DNA from: Candidatus Merdivicinus excrementipullorum
GTDB lineage: Bacteria; Bacillota; Clostridia; Oscillospirales; Ruminococcaceae
Direction of reading: 5' to 3'
NCBI GenBank assembly: GCA_018716725.1
Contig: DVJP01000040.1
Coordinates: 1-36,232, forward strand
Length of the DNA stretch: 36,232 nucleotides
Part shown: piece by piece, positions 15,501 to 23,646 of the stretch
Numbering within the stretch: the first letter of the stretch is position 1
Layout of the letters: the number at the start of each line of letters is the position of its first letter
The notes under the pieces: model-generated
What the model was told of the DNA's origin: nothing
The model's database searches: none
What the model saw: only the letters and a program-made list of their open reading frames with translations
Translations under genes and position numbers: made by a program

Positions 15501-16262
15501 TTAGCCGATGCACTCCGGGCATTTTTCCGAGATGACCTTCAGCGCAGGCTCATCCGCCACAACCACCACATCCGGGTGCAGCTGGAGGACCGAAGCCGGG
15601 ACATGGGGGGTGATGGGGCCGCAGCAGGCTTTGTACAGGATTTCCGCCTTGCCTTCGCCGTTGGCGATGAGCAGGATTTTTTTGGATTTCATAATGGACT
15701 GGATGCCCATGGTGTACGCCTGTTTGGGCACGTCGTCAATGGAAGCGAAGAACCGGGAGTTGGACTCAATGGTCTTGGGGTCCAGGTCCACGCAGTTGGT
15801 GCCCTTTTTGAACTCGTCGGCAGGCTCGTTGAAGCCGATATGCCCGGTGAGGCCGATGCCCAAAAGCTGAATGTCCACGCCGCCCATGCTTTCAATTACC
15901 GCGTCGTAACGGGCGCACTCTTTTTCCGCGTCCGGCTCGGTGCCGTCGGGGACGTTGGTGTTCTTCATGTCAATGTTGATGTGCTTAAACAGGTTTTCCC
16001 GCATGAAATAAGCGTAGCTCTGGTCATTGTCCTTGGTCAGGCCCCGGTATTCGTCAAGATTAACGGTGCGGACTTTCGAGAAATCCAGGTCCCCGTTTTC
16101 GTAGCCTTTAATCAGCTCCGCATACAGGCCCAGAGGGGAAGAACCAGTGGCCAGCCCCAGGACGGATTCCGGGTTCAAAACCACCTGCGCCGCGATAATG
16201 TTGGCGGCTTTGCGGCTCAAATCCGCGTAATCCTTGGCTTTGATAATTTTCATCATGTCCAT
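15501..16262 (-). CDS. nagB: Glucosamine-6-phosphate deaminase
   Basis: About 253 aa. It converts glucosamine-6-phosphate to fructose-6-phosphate and ammonia in the cytoplasm, the entry of amino sugars into glycolysis. Motifs: phosphate-binding LGLATGSSPLGLYAELI, catalytic NLDEYRG, and GIGLTGHIGFNEP with the active-site His and Glu. Short monomeric-type NagB length, without the allosteric C-terminus of the enterobacterial enzyme. Several ATGs lie close together (16262, 16256, 16253); AAAGGGG upstream suits the first two, while homologues usually start at MKII. The gene is monocistronic, with its own promoter and a bidirectional terminator. Confidence 0.93.
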   Translation of the reverse strand: MDMMKIIKAKDYADLSRKAANIIAAQVVLNPESVLGLATGSSPLGLYAELIKGYENGDLDFSKVRTVNLDEYRGLTKDNDQSYAYFMRENLFKHINIDMKNTNVPDGTEPDAEKECARYDAVIESMGGVDIQLLGIGLTGHIGFNEPADEFKKGTNCVDLDPKTIESNSRFFASIDDVPKQAYTMGIQSIMKSKKILLIANGEGKAEILYKACCGPITPHVPASVLQLHPDVVVVADEPALKVISEKCPECIG

Positions 16263-16291
16263 CAAACCCCTTTGCAGTAAATTCTATTTCC

Positions 16292-16320
16292 AGTATACCA
16301 CGCAACGGGCCGGGTGTCCA
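16292..16320 (-). promoter_or_regulatory. Promoter of nagB
   Basis: On the minus strand: -35 TGGACA (16315-16320), 17-bp spacer, -10 TATACT (16292-16297). Confidence 0.7.
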
Positions 16321-16400
16321 CTGTTTTCCGGCAGAAATCCGGAAAAGTAACCAAGAGATGCCCCATCCCTTAAAAATATTTGGATTTTCCACATGATTTT

Positions 16401-16470
16401 AATTTTTCGGAATTTTGAAAAAGCGTATTGACAAATTGAGCGGCTTATGATATTATGAAATTACGGAATT
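16401..16470 (+). promoter_or_regulatory. Promoter and possible operator of the wHTH regulator gene
   Basis: -35 TTGACA (16428-16433), 17-bp spacer, -10 TATTAT (16451-16456). CGGAATT occurs twice, once upstream of the -35 (16408-16414) and once downstream of the -10 (16464-16470). The upstream copy is inside an imperfect palindrome, TTTTTCGGAATTTTGAAAAA. Such placement suggests autorepression, which is inferred. Confidence 0.65.
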
Positions 16471-16496
16471 CCAATATTTTATAATGAGGTGATTTT

Positions 16497-17132
16497 ATGG
16501 AACGCAATTACGGATTGGAAATCGACGAATTAAAGCAGGAGCTGGCGGAAATCAAAGAGCTGCTGCAAATGACAAGCCCGCAGCCCTCTGAGCCGGAGGC
16601 CGAACACAAAAAAGTGGGGCACATTGAGAAAGTTGGAAAAATGCACCCCGACCCGGCCATTCAGTCCATCATGGACCGGCTGGAAGACACCTGCGGAGAG
16701 AGCGGCGACACCGGACGGATCACCTATTTGGGGGTATTTTCCTCCGGAAACCGGCAGTCCAACTGGATCCGCAACGGAGTCAGCGCCGACCAGCTGCTGG
16801 AACTCATTGCAAACCATACGGCGGAAAAGGTGCTGGCCTGCATCGGCAGCAGCGACCGGCTGAATATCCTGCTGGCCATTCTGAAAAAGCCCATGACCGT
16901 GGCCCAGCTGGTGGAAGAATGCGGATACAGCTCCACCGGGCAGGTTTACCACCACTTAAAACCCCTTCTGGCGGCGGACCTGATTGCGGAGGACAAGCAG
17001 GAAGGGAAAGGCGTCTATGTGGTCCAGTTCCACCGGGTGCAGGGCATCCTCATGCTCCTGGCCGGCATTAGCGACATGGTAAACCCGGAATATACCAAGG
17101 GAAACTGGGAGGAAGAATCCCCGGCGGAATAA
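16497..17132 (+). CDS. ArsR-like winged-helix regulator with N-terminal coiled coil
   Basis: 211 aa. Residues 1-25 are a heptad-rich helix (GLEIDELKQELAEIKELLQM), followed by a charged linker. Residues 100-175 form a winged-helix domain resembling ArsR/HTH_20: DRLNILLAILKKPMTVAQLV, then ECGYSSTGQVYHHLKPLLAA as the recognition helix, and a wing with EDKQEGKGVYVVQF. The helix HRVQGILMLLAGISDMV follows. No metal-binding Cys set is seen, so it is not a metal sensor of the usual kind. AATGAGGTGA precedes the ATG. The small lipoprotein gene begins 32 nt downstream, so they are probably co-transcribed. Confidence 0.8.
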   Translation: MERNYGLEIDELKQELAEIKELLQMTSPQPSEPEAEHKKVGHIEKVGKMHPDPAIQSIMDRLEDTCGESGDTGRITYLGVFSSGNRQSNWIRNGVSADQLLELIANHTAEKVLACIGSSDRLNILLAILKKPMTVAQLVEECGYSSTGQVYHHLKPLLAADLIAEDKQEGKGVYVVQFHRVQGILMLLAGISDMVNPEYTKGNWEEESPAE

Positions 17133-17164
17133 TCCGACGGCCTTTGCGGAAAGGGAGGAGCGGT

Positions 17165-17317
17165 ATGAAAAAATGTGCTGCCATTATCCTCGCGACGCTG
17201 CTTCTTTCGGCCTGCGGGACGGCCACCCCCGCGGATACAACAAGCGGCAGCGCCCGGGAAAACAACGCAGATTTCTCATATGAAAATGGCGCTGGCATCG
17301 TCTATTATGAGAAATAA
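17165..17317 (+). CDS. Small predicted lipoprotein (50 aa)
   Basis: MKKCAAIILATLLLSACG is a complete lipoprotein signal with lipobox LSAC (Cys17). The mature part is only about 34 residues, Thr/Ser/Asn-rich, ending NGAGIVYYEK. GGGAGGAG lies 5-6 nt before the ATG. It follows the wHTH regulator gene by 32 nt. It may be a genuine membrane-anchored small protein or the 5' end of a larger lipoprotein gene lost by deletion; the intact SD and signal favour expression. Confidence 0.65.
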   Translation: MKKCAAIILATLLLSACGTATPADTTSGSARENNADFSYENGAGIVYYEK

Positions 17318-17332
17318 TGCTGCACTATATGA

Positions 17333-17367
17333 TAAAAACTCCCCCGGACGTTGCTTCCGTCCGGGGG
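17333..17367 (-). terminator. Terminator of the XRE-cupin gene
   Basis: CCCCCGGACG and CGTCCGGGGG (17341-17350, 17358-17367) form a 10-bp GC stem. On the minus strand it is followed by AGTTTTTAT. It may also work for the lipoprotein gene on the plus strand. Confidence 0.8.
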
Positions 17368-17376
17368 TCATTGTCA

Positions 17377-17940
17377 TTATTTTACCAGGTACGCCAAAAA
17401 GCGGCAGCCTTCCTTGCTGACGGCAATCATGCCGTGGGGCTTGGAGGAATCGTAGTAGATAGCGTCCCCTTCGTTTAGGATTTTTTCCTTGCCGTTGACA
17501 ATCACCTTCAGGGTTCCGGACAGGATGTAGTCGAACTCCTGCCCCTCATGCTGGGACATGGCGATAGGCGCATCCTGCTGGCTCTCTATGTAGGGGGCGT
17601 CCACCAAATAAGGGTCCGCCAGCTTGCCGCTGAATTTATAGGCCAGGTGCTGGTACTGGAAATTTTCCCGGCGGGATACGGACAGGCCCTGGCCTTTCCG
17701 GACCACCGAATAGGATTTCAGCTTGGGGTCGCTGCCGCTTAACAGCTCCACAATGTCCACCTTGAACTTGGCGGCGCATTTTCCCAGGAATGTGACGGAA
17801 AAATCCTGCTCGCCGGATTCATAGGCTGCATACTGCTCCGGGGTTATGTCCGTGGCCTCGGCCATTTCCTCCACGGAAAATTCCAAAATTTCCCGCAGGC
17901 CCCGCAAACGCTCTGCGATTTCTTTAATGCTTTCATTCAT
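17377..17940 (-). CDS. XRE-family regulator with C-terminal cupin domain
   Basis: 187 aa. The N-terminal helix-turn-helix (about 10-65, LRGLREILEFSVEEMAEATD ... YAAYESGEQDFSV) is followed by a cupin domain (about 110-187) with SQHEGQEFDYILSGTLKVIV and GDAIYYDSSKPHGM. ATG at 17938-17940 chosen because GTGAGGGA lies 6-7 nt upstream and a consensus promoter precedes it; longer readings would run into the promoter. Such proteins bind a small ligand in the cupin pocket and control neighbouring metabolic genes. Here its neighbours are other regulators, so the target is unclear. Confidence 0.88.
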   Translation of the reverse strand: MNESIKEIAERLRGLREILEFSVEEMAEATDITPEQYAAYESGEQDFSVTFLGKCAAKFKVDIVELLSGSDPKLKSYSVVRKGQGLSVSRRENFQYQHLAYKFSGKLADPYLVDAPYIESQQDAPIAMSQHEGQEFDYILSGTLKVIVNGKEKILNEGDAIYYDSSKPHGMIAVSKEGCRFLAYLVK

Positions 17941-17983
17941 ATTGTTTCCCTCACTTCCAGGAATTTTTTGTAAATTAATATTT

Positions 17984-18012
17984 AGTATATCATATTCGGA
18001 AACAAAAATCAA
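17984..18012 (-). promoter_or_regulatory. Promoter of the XRE-cupin gene
   Basis: On the minus strand: -35 TTGATT (18007-18012), 17-bp spacer, -10 TATACT (17984-17989). Confidence 0.75.
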
Positions 18013-18038
18013 TATCCAATTTAAAATACAGAATATGA

Positions 18039-18965
18039 CTAATTTTCAAAATTTTGTACGGATTCCCGAAGGACTTTCAAAAAATCCGCCGCCGCTTTGG
18101 GAAGTTCCGCCCCGGCCGGGCGGATTAAAACTTCCTGGTTCACCACGTCCGACAGCCCGCAGGGCCGCAAAACTAACCGGTTGCGGGAGAGGATTTCCTG
18201 GGGGACAGGGGCCGCCCAAAGGAAGCTTCCGGGAATATGCCGCAGCAGGTCGTATTGGCTGCCCCGGTCATAGACCGTAATCCGTTTAAGGTGCGCTTCC
18301 AGCCCGGCCCCCCGCCGGATCTGGCTGAAGGACAAGGACGGCGCCGGATAATCCCCGTGGACAATCTCCGTATAACCGGCCAGCATAGGGTAGCGGATTT
18401 CCGGCAGCTGGGCTAAGGGATGGTCCTCGGCCATCATCAGCTGCATCCGGAACTCTCTCAGTATTTCACTTTCCAGACCCGACTGCTCCAAAAGCTTCTG
18501 GAAGTACCCCTGCTGGCTGGCCTGGTACCGGATGACCCCCAGGTCCATTTCCCCGCCGGAAACCAAATGTACCGCGTTGATGGCCCCGGTTTCCTGAAAA
18601 TGGATGTCAATGCGCTCCAAATCCGGGCGGCTGTTCAAATACGCCGCAAAGACCATAGAGGAGCTGGCCGACCGGGGCATGGCAACGCTCAGCTCCAGGG
18701 CGTTTTCGTTCCGGGGCTTATAGAGGGATTCCAGCTCGTCGATTTGGGAGAGAATCCCCTGAGCATAGCCCAAAAATTCCTTTCCCTTGGCGGTGGGCAC
18801 CACCCCCTTGGCTGTCCGGCGGAAAATGGTAATGCCGATTTCCTTTTCCAGTTCCTTAATGGCCTTGCTCAAATTTGGCTGGCCCATATAAAGGTTCTGG
18901 GCGGCCTTGGTAATGGACTGGACCCGCCCCACTTCCACCACATATTTCAGATACGAAGTATTCAT
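18039..18965 (-). CDS. LysR-type transcriptional regulator
   Basis: 308 aa, standard LTTR length. The N-terminal wHTH is SITKAAQNLYMGQPNLSKAI with KELEKEIGITIFRRTAKGVV, followed by a linker helix and a periplasmic-binding-like effector domain (about 90-300). AGGAGG precedes the ATG. It follows the DUF1905 gene by 21 nt, forming a two-gene unit that diverges from the alcohol dehydrogenase gene. LTTRs usually control divergent genes, so regulation of that dehydrogenase is plausible although inferred. The effector is unknown. Confidence 0.92.
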   Translation of the reverse strand: MNTSYLKYVVEVGRVQSITKAAQNLYMGQPNLSKAIKELEKEIGITIFRRTAKGVVPTAKGKEFLGYAQGILSQIDELESLYKPRNENALELSVAMPRSASSSMVFAAYLNSRPDLERIDIHFQETGAINAVHLVSGGEMDLGVIRYQASQQGYFQKLLEQSGLESEILREFRMQLMMAEDHPLAQLPEIRYPMLAGYTEIVHGDYPAPSLSFSQIRRGAGLEAHLKRITVYDRGSQYDLLRHIPGSFLWAAPVPQEILSRNRLVLRPCGLSDVVNQEVLIRPAGAELPKAAADFLKVLRESVQNFEN

Positions 18966-18986
18966 CGCCGCCTCCTGACCCCCAGA

Positions 18987-19256
18987 TTACGCCCGTTCCC
19001 AAATGACCACATGAACCGTGTCTCCCGGCTGCTTCCCGATTTTTGCCCGGATATCCTTGCGCACCCCGATGATGTGGCAGGGCGTTTTCATCCGCACCAG
19101 GCTCCCCTCATAAGGGACCCCGTCAAAAAGGGCGTGAACCTTTACCCGGCCCTTGCCGAACTCCTTCCGGACGTCAAAAGGGAACTCCACATAGGCGGCG
19201 TCCATATCGTCCACCCGGCGGAGAAGGGCGTCGAATTCATAGCGGCGGGCGTTCAT
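18987..19256 (-). CDS. DUF1905 domain protein
   Basis: 89 aa. The whole protein matches the compact beta-barrel DUF1905 pattern: [33 protein letters not shown] and [19 protein letters not shown]. Function unknown; the family is often fused to or neighbours YdeI-like domains. AAAGGAG is 6 nt before the ATG. First gene of the unit with the LysR gene. Confidence 0.88.
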   Translation of the reverse strand: MNARRYEFDALLRRVDDMDAAYVEFPFDVRKEFGKGRVKVHALFDGVPYEGSLVRMKTPCHIIGVRKDIRAKIGKQPGDTVHVVIWERA

Positions 19257-19303
19257 AACCGGCTCCTTTCAGCCATGTATTTTTTTATATATCTACTATA
19301 TCA

Positions 19304-19332
19304 ATTATACATTACCCAAAGAGGAATTTCAA
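19304..19332 (-). promoter_or_regulatory. Promoter of the DUF1905-lysR unit
   Basis: On the minus strand: -35 TTGAAA (19327-19332), 17-bp spacer, -10 TATAAT (19304-19309). I see no equally clear promoter for the divergent alcohol dehydrogenase. Confidence 0.75.
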
Positions 19333-19434
19333 TGTTAAAATAATATCAAAGGGACGAATTCTGAAAAACTTTCGTGAATTTTGTTCCAAAAATATCAATG
19401 TATCACCCTGCTGCATCAAAGGAGATTGTGGACT

Positions 19435-20649
19435 ATGCGTTTTACGTTACCCAGAGATTTGTACCACGGCAAAGGCTCTTTGGAAGCCCTGAAAACATTT
19501 GAAGGCAAGAGAGCCATGATCTGCGTCGGCGGCGGATCCATGAAGAGATTCGGCTTCTTAGACAAAGCTATTTCTTACCTGAAAGAAGCCGGCATGGAAG
19601 TGGAGCTGTTTGAAGGCATCGAGCCGGACCCTTCCGTTGAAACCGTTATGAAAGGCGCCGAGGCCATGCAGAAATTCCAGCCCGACTGGATCATCGCCAT
19701 GGGCGGCGGCTCCCCCATCGACGCTGCCAAAGCCATGTGGATTAAATATGAGCACCCTGAAGTGACCTTCGAGGATATGTGCAAAGTCTTCGGCCTGCCG
19801 AAGCTCCGGAACAAAGCCCATTTCTGCGCCATTTCCTCCACCTCCGGCACCGCCACCGAAGTAACTGCCTTCTCCATCATCACCGACTACCAGAAGGGCA
19901 TTAAATACCCCATCGCGGACTTTGAAATCACCCCCGACGTGGCCATCGTCGACCCTGACCTGGCGGAAACCATGCCCAAGAAGCTGGTTGCCCACACCGG
20001 CATGGACGCCATGACCCACGCCATCGAAGCTTATGTTTCCACCGCCAACTGCGCTTATACCGACCCGCTGGCTATTTTCGCCATCAAATCCATCCAGAAC
20101 GATCTGGTAGATTCCTACAACGGCGACATGGCCAAACGCGACGCCATGCACGACGCCCAGTGCCTGGCCGGTATGGCCTTCTCCAACGCCCTGCTGGGCA
20201 TCGTTCACTCCATGGCCCACAAGACCGGCGCTGCTTTCGCTGATTACGGCGCGCACATCATCCACGGTGCTGCCAACGCTATGTACCTGCCCAAGGTTAT
20301 CGCTTTCAACGCCAAAGACGAAACCGCTAAGAAACGCTACGGCGTCATTGCGGACTACATGGGCCTGGGCGGCGAGAACGACGACGAAAAGGTTTCCCTC
20401 CTCATCGACTTCCTCCGCGGCATGAACGACAAGCTGAACATCCCCCACTGCATCAAGAACTACGGCGCGGACAGCTACCCCACCGAGCAGGGCTTCGTTC
20501 CCGAGAACGTGTTCCTGGAAAGACTGCCTGAAATCGCCAAGAACGCCATCGGCGACGCCTGCACCGGCTCCAACCCCCGGATTCCCACCCAGGAAGAGAT
20601 GGAGAAGCTGCTGAAAGCCTGCTACTACGACACCGAAGTCGATTTCTAA
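19435..20649 (+). CDS. Iron-containing alcohol dehydrogenase
   Basis: 404 aa, group III alcohol dehydrogenase. It interconverts alcohols and aldehydes or ketones with NAD(P)H in the cytoplasm, typically to dispose of fermentation electrons. The dinucleotide-binding loop GGGSPIDAAKA is near residues 90-100. The iron ligands are all present: Asp191 and His195 in GMDAMTHAIEAY, His262 in HSMAHKTGA, and His277 in IIHGAANAM. An ATG with AAAGGAG upstream fixes the start at 19435, not at an upstream in-frame TTG. Codon use is strongly biased (GCC, ATC, AAC), suggesting high expression. The class resembles butanol dehydrogenases and the C-terminal half of AdhE; the substrate is not determinable. Confidence 0.93.
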   Translation: MRFTLPRDLYHGKGSLEALKTFEGKRAMICVGGGSMKRFGFLDKAISYLKEAGMEVELFEGIEPDPSVETVMKGAEAMQKFQPDWIIAMGGGSPIDAAKAMWIKYEHPEVTFEDMCKVFGLPKLRNKAHFCAISSTSGTATEVTAFSIITDYQKGIKYPIADFEITPDVAIVDPDLAETMPKKLVAHTGMDAMTHAIEAYVSTANCAYTDPLAIFAIKSIQNDLVDSYNGDMAKRDAMHDAQCLAGMAFSNALLGIVHSMAHKTGAAFADYGAHIIHGAANAMYLPKVIAFNAKDETAKKRYGVIADYMGLGGENDDEKVSLLIDFLRGMNDKLNIPHCIKNYGADSYPTEQGFVPENVFLERLPEIAKNAIGDACTGSNPRIPTQEEMEKLLKACYYDTEVDF

Positions 20650-20666
20650 AGCCATCCTTTTCCTCT

Positions 20667-20704
20667 GGGCGGACCCGACAACAAGGGTTCGCCCATTTTA
20701 TTTG
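20667..20704 (+). terminator. Terminator of the alcohol dehydrogenase gene
   Basis: GGGCGGACCC (20667-20676) pairs with GGGTTCGCCC (20685-20694; one G-U), followed by ATTTTATTT. Confidence 0.8.
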
Positions 20705-20749
20705 TGGCAGGGAGGCCCCGCCGCCGTTTTCCGAAATGTTTCGTCAGAA

Positions 20750-20942
20750 TTGTAGGGGACGGGAAATACCCGCATTTGTAGGGGCGGCCATCGGCCGCCC
20801 GCGAATTACCGGCCCATTTCGGGGGCGGTTCCCGGACATTTTGTAGGGGCCGGGTTTCCCGGCCCGCGTAAATTGCCGGAACGTTTCAGAAAAACCGCGG
20901 GACGGGAAACTGTCGTGAATAAATTCACGACGTCCCCTACAA
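20750..20942. repeat. Cluster of TTGTAGGGG palindromic intergenic repeats
   Basis: TTGTAGGGG occurs at 20750, 20776 and 20841, and inverted as CCCCTACAA at 20934-20942. The outermost copies extend to TTGTAGGGGACG and CGTCCCCTACAA, a perfect 12-bp inverted repeat bounding a 193-bp unit. Each inner copy is followed by its own small palindrome (CGGCCATCGGCCG; CCGGGTTTCCCGG). No coding potential is evident. The unit resembles REP/MITE-like non-coding elements and recurs at 23892-24020. Confidence 0.7.
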
Positions 20943-20950
20943 TTCTTTGT

Positions 20951-21226
20951 CTAACGTTCCTGGAAATCCACCGGTTCCAGCAATTCCCGGTACAACTGAA
21001 TGCCGATTCTGGCCGCCATTTCCAAATCGTTGCAATAAAAGGCAAAATCCTGCCGGGTAATGGAATTGACGTAATCCATTAAAACGGGACGTGCCTCTTG
21101 CGGAATCAGGTCCAAAAGCTGCGCGTACAGTTCTTCAGATTTGTCATAGGCTTCCTGACTTTCCTGCTGGCCGTCTGTGTTTTCCCACCCAATATACGCA
21201 AAAAGAAAGGGCAAAATCCTTTTCAT
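20951..21226 (-). CDS. Small conserved hypothetical protein, DUF6809-like
   Basis: 91 aa, all-helical and acidic, starting MKRILPFLFAYIGWENTDGQ and containing LMDYVNSITRQDFAFYCNDL followed by MAARIGIQLYRELLE. The last part recalls short clostridial helical proteins (DUF6809-type) with an aromatic-acidic helix and a GxxLG-like end; this is a weak assignment from memory. GGAGGTGATGGAC places the ATG at 21224-21226 at a good distance; two in-frame starts 6-9 nt earlier are less well spaced. It stands alone, abutting the palindromic repeat cluster. Confidence 0.65.
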   Translation of the reverse strand: MKRILPFLFAYIGWENTDGQQESQEAYDKSEELYAQLLDLIPQEARPVLMDYVNSITRQDFAFYCNDLEMAARIGIQLYRELLEPVDFQER

Positions 21227-21326
21227 GTCCATCACCTCCCTTTCATTTTAGCATCGTTTATTGAAAAACTGGCATTTTAGAACATTTTGCTCTAAGAAAT
21301 CCCCGGATTTTCCAAAAAACCGCAGA

Positions 21327-21355
21327 TTGTGTAATCTCTCCAAATATATTATAAT
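21327..21355 (+). promoter_or_regulatory. Promoter of nfnAB
   Basis: -35 TTGTGT (21327-21332), 17-bp spacer, -10 TATAAT (21350-21355); GGAAAGGAG precedes the first ATG. Confidence 0.7.
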
Positions 21356-21403
21356 GAAATAGACTCATAAAAGAATTTTCTGTTTGGAAAGGAGCTCGTT
21401 TCC

Positions 21404-22246
21404 ATGTTTAAAATCGTGAAAAAAGAGCACCTCAATCCCACCGTTGCCAAAATGGTGATTGAGGCGCCTTTGATCGCCAAAAAGGCCGAACCCGGCCAGT
21501 TCATTATCTTCCGGGCCAAGGAAGATTCTGAACGCATCCCCCTGACTGTGGCGGACTACGACCGGGAAGCCGGCACCGTCACCATCATTTACCAGATCGT
21601 GGGCGCAGGCACCATGGAGCTGGACACCCTGGAAGAAGGCGACTGCCTCCACGATTTTGTCGGCCCTCTGGGCACCCCCAGCCATGTGGAAGGCTTAAAA
21701 AAAGTGGCCGTAGTGGGCGGCGGCGTTGGCTGCGCCATTGCGTACCCCATCGCCAAGAAGCTTCACGAACTGGGCGCGGTGGTCCATTCCGTGGTCGGTT
21801 TCCGCAACAAAGACCTGGTGATCTTAGAGGATGAATTCAACGCTGTTTCCGACAAGGTCTGCATGATGACCGACGACGGCAGCTACGGCGAAAAAGGGGT
21901 AGTCACCGTTGCCCTGGAAAAGCTCATCAACGACGGCAACCAGTACGACGAAGTCATCGCCATCGGCCCGCTGATTATGATGAAATTCGTCTGCCAGCTG
22001 ACTAAAAAATACAACATCAAGACTGTGGTTTCCATGAACCCCATTATGATCGACGGCACCGGCATGTGCGGCGGCTGCCGCCTGACTGTCGGCGGCGAAA
22101 CCAAGTTCGCCTGCGTGGACGGCCCCGACTTCGACGGCCATCTGGTGGACTTCGATGAAGCCATGCACCGCGGCACCATGTACAAGGATTTTGAACAGCA
22201 TGCCCGGGAAGCCGAGTGCAACCTGCTTAAGAAGGAGGTTAAATAA
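21404..22246 (+). CDS. nfnA: NfnA-type ferredoxin-NADP reductase subunit alpha
   Basis: 280 aa. FAD-binding beta barrel (1-95, with ERIPLTVADYD), NAD(P)-binding fold (VAVVGGGVGCAIAYPIAK) and a C-terminal [2Fe-2S] site, IDGTGMCGGCRLTVGG with Cys222, Cys225 and Cys237. The Asp in IDGTG corresponds in position to the unusual Asp ligand reported for NfnA. With the next gene it forms the cytoplasmic electron-bifurcating NADH-dependent reduced ferredoxin:NADP+ oxidoreductase, which supplies NADPH. Two nucleotides separate the stop from the nfnB start, so translation is coupled. A role as SudB or PyrK-like protein is less likely given the neighbour. Confidence 0.9.
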   Translation: MFKIVKKEHLNPTVAKMVIEAPLIAKKAEPGQFIIFRAKEDSERIPLTVADYDREAGTVTIIYQIVGAGTMELDTLEEGDCLHDFVGPLGTPSHVEGLKKVAVVGGGVGCAIAYPIAKKLHELGAVVHSVVGFRNKDLVILEDEFNAVSDKVCMMTDDGSYGEKGVVTVALEKLINDGNQYDEVIAIGPLIMMKFVCQLTKKYNIKTVVSMNPIMIDGTGMCGGCRLTVGGETKFACVDGPDFDGHLVDFDEAMHRGTMYKDFEQHAREAECNLLKKEVK

Positions 22247-22248
22247 CC

Positions 22249-23646
22249 ATGGCCATTCAGCGCAATATGGACCCGAAAAAATGCCCCATGCCTTCCCAGG
22301 ACCCCAACGTCCGCAACAAAAACTTTGAGGAAGTGGCTCTGGGCTACACCTATGAAATGGCGGTCAACGAAGCCCGCCGCTGCTTAAACTGCAAAAACAA
22401 ACCCTGCGTTTCCGCCTGCCCCGTTGCTATCGACATCCCCGCTTTCATCGAGCGCGTGGCCAACGAGGACATGGAAGGCGCTTTTGAAATCATTTCCCGT
22501 TCCAGCTCCCTGCCCGCCGTCTGCGGCCGCGTCTGCCCCCAGGAAACCCAGTGCGAGGGCAAATGCGTCCGGGGCATCAAGGGCGAACCGGTAGGCATCG
22601 GCCGTCTGGAGCGTTTTGTGGCCGACTGGCACCGGGAGCATTCCACCGAGGCCCCCAAAATGCCGGAGCAGAACGGCCATAAGGTGGCTATCATCGGCGC
22701 AGGCCCCTCCGGCCTTACCGCCGCAGGAGATTTGGCCAAAATGGGCTACAAGGTCACCATTTTCGAGGCGCTGCATCTGGCGGGCGGCGTGCTGGTTTAC
22801 GGCATCCCCGAATTCCGTCTGCCCAAGGTCATTGTCCAGAAGGAAATCGACAACCTGAAAGCCATCGGCGTGGACATTGAAACCAACATGGTCATCGGCA
22901 AGGTGCTGACCATTGACGAGCTGTTTGAAATGGGTTACGAGGCCGTGTTCATCGGCTCCGGCGCGGGCCTGCCCCGGTTTATGAACATCCCCGGCGAAAG
23001 CCTCAAAGGCGTTTACTCCGCCAACGAGTACCTGACCCGCATCAACCTGATGAAGGCTTATAAGCCCGATTCCCACACCCCCATTAAGCATTCCAAAAAC
23101 GTGGCGGTTGTGGGCGGCGGCAACGTGGCCATGGACGCGGCCCGCTGCGCCAAGCGCCTGGGTGCGGAAAATGTGTACATCGTTTACCGCCGGGGCATGG
23201 AGGAGCTTCCCGCCCGTAAAGAGGAAGTGGAGCACGCCATGGAGGAAGGCATCATCTTTAAGACCCTGACCAATCCCGTGGAAGTCCTGGGGGACGAAGA
23301 CGGCATGGTCCGGGGCATGAAGTGCGTGGAGATGGAGCTGGGCGAGCCGGACGCTTCCGGACGCCGCCGCCCCATTGTCAAGGAAGGCAGCGAGTTTGAG
23401 CTTCCCTGCGACACCATGATTATGTCCATCGGCACCAGCCCCAATCCCCTGATCCGGTCCACCACCCCCGGCCTGGACACCAACAAGCACGGCTGCATCA
23501 TCACCGAAGAAGAAACCGGCCTCACCTCCCGGGAAGGCGTTTACGCCGGCGGCGACGCGGTAACGGGCGCTGCTACGGTAATCCTGGCCATGGGCGCCGG
23601 CAAGCAGGCTGCCAAGGCCATTGACGAGTACATCAAAAACAAATAG
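22249..23646 (+). CDS. nfnB: NfnB / glutamate-synthase small-subunit-like oxidoreductase
   Basis: 465 aa, often annotated gltA. The N-terminal ferredoxin-like domain has CLNCKNKPCVSACP (Cys45, 48, 53, 57) and a second cluster motif CGRVCPQETQCEGKC. FAD site VAIIGAGPSGLTAAGDLAKM near residue 145. NADPH site VAVVGGGNVAMDAARCAKRL near 285, with the following YRRGMEELPAR. The end YAGGDAVTGAATVILAMGAG is typical of the family. AAGGAGG precedes the ATG. Directly behind nfnA, so it functions as NfnB rather than as a glutamate synthase subunit; no glutamate synthase large subunit is nearby. Confidence 0.92.
   Translation: MAIQRNMDPKKCPMPSQDPNVRNKNFEEVALGYTYEMAVNEARRCLNCKNKPCVSACPVAIDIPAFIERVANEDMEGAFEIISRSSSLPAVCGRVCPQETQCEGKCVRGIKGEPVGIGRLERFVADWHREHSTEAPKMPEQNGHKVAIIGAGPSGLTAAGDLAKMGYKVTIFEALHLAGGVLVYGIPEFRLPKVIVQKEIDNLKAIGVDIETNMVIGKVLTIDELFEMGYEAVFIGSGAGLPRFMNIPGESLKGVYSANEYLTRINLMKAYKPDSHTPIKHSKNVAVVGGGNVAMDAARCAKRLGAENVYIVYRRGMEELPARKEEVEHAMEEGIIFKTLTNPVEVLGDEDGMVRGMKCVEMELGEPDASGRRRPIVKEGSEFELPCDTMIMSIGTSPNPLIRSTTPGLDTNKHGCIITEEETGLTSREGVYAGGDAVTGAATVILAMGAGKQAAKAIDEYIKNK

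Noticed and set aside
19558-20655. Long minus-strand open frame (about 365 codons) opposite the alcohol dehydrogenase gene
   Set aside because: The plus-strand gene is unmistakable with all iron ligands. The antisense frame is Val/Gly/His/Asp-rich, as produced by biased GC-rich codons, and has no ribosome site or motif.
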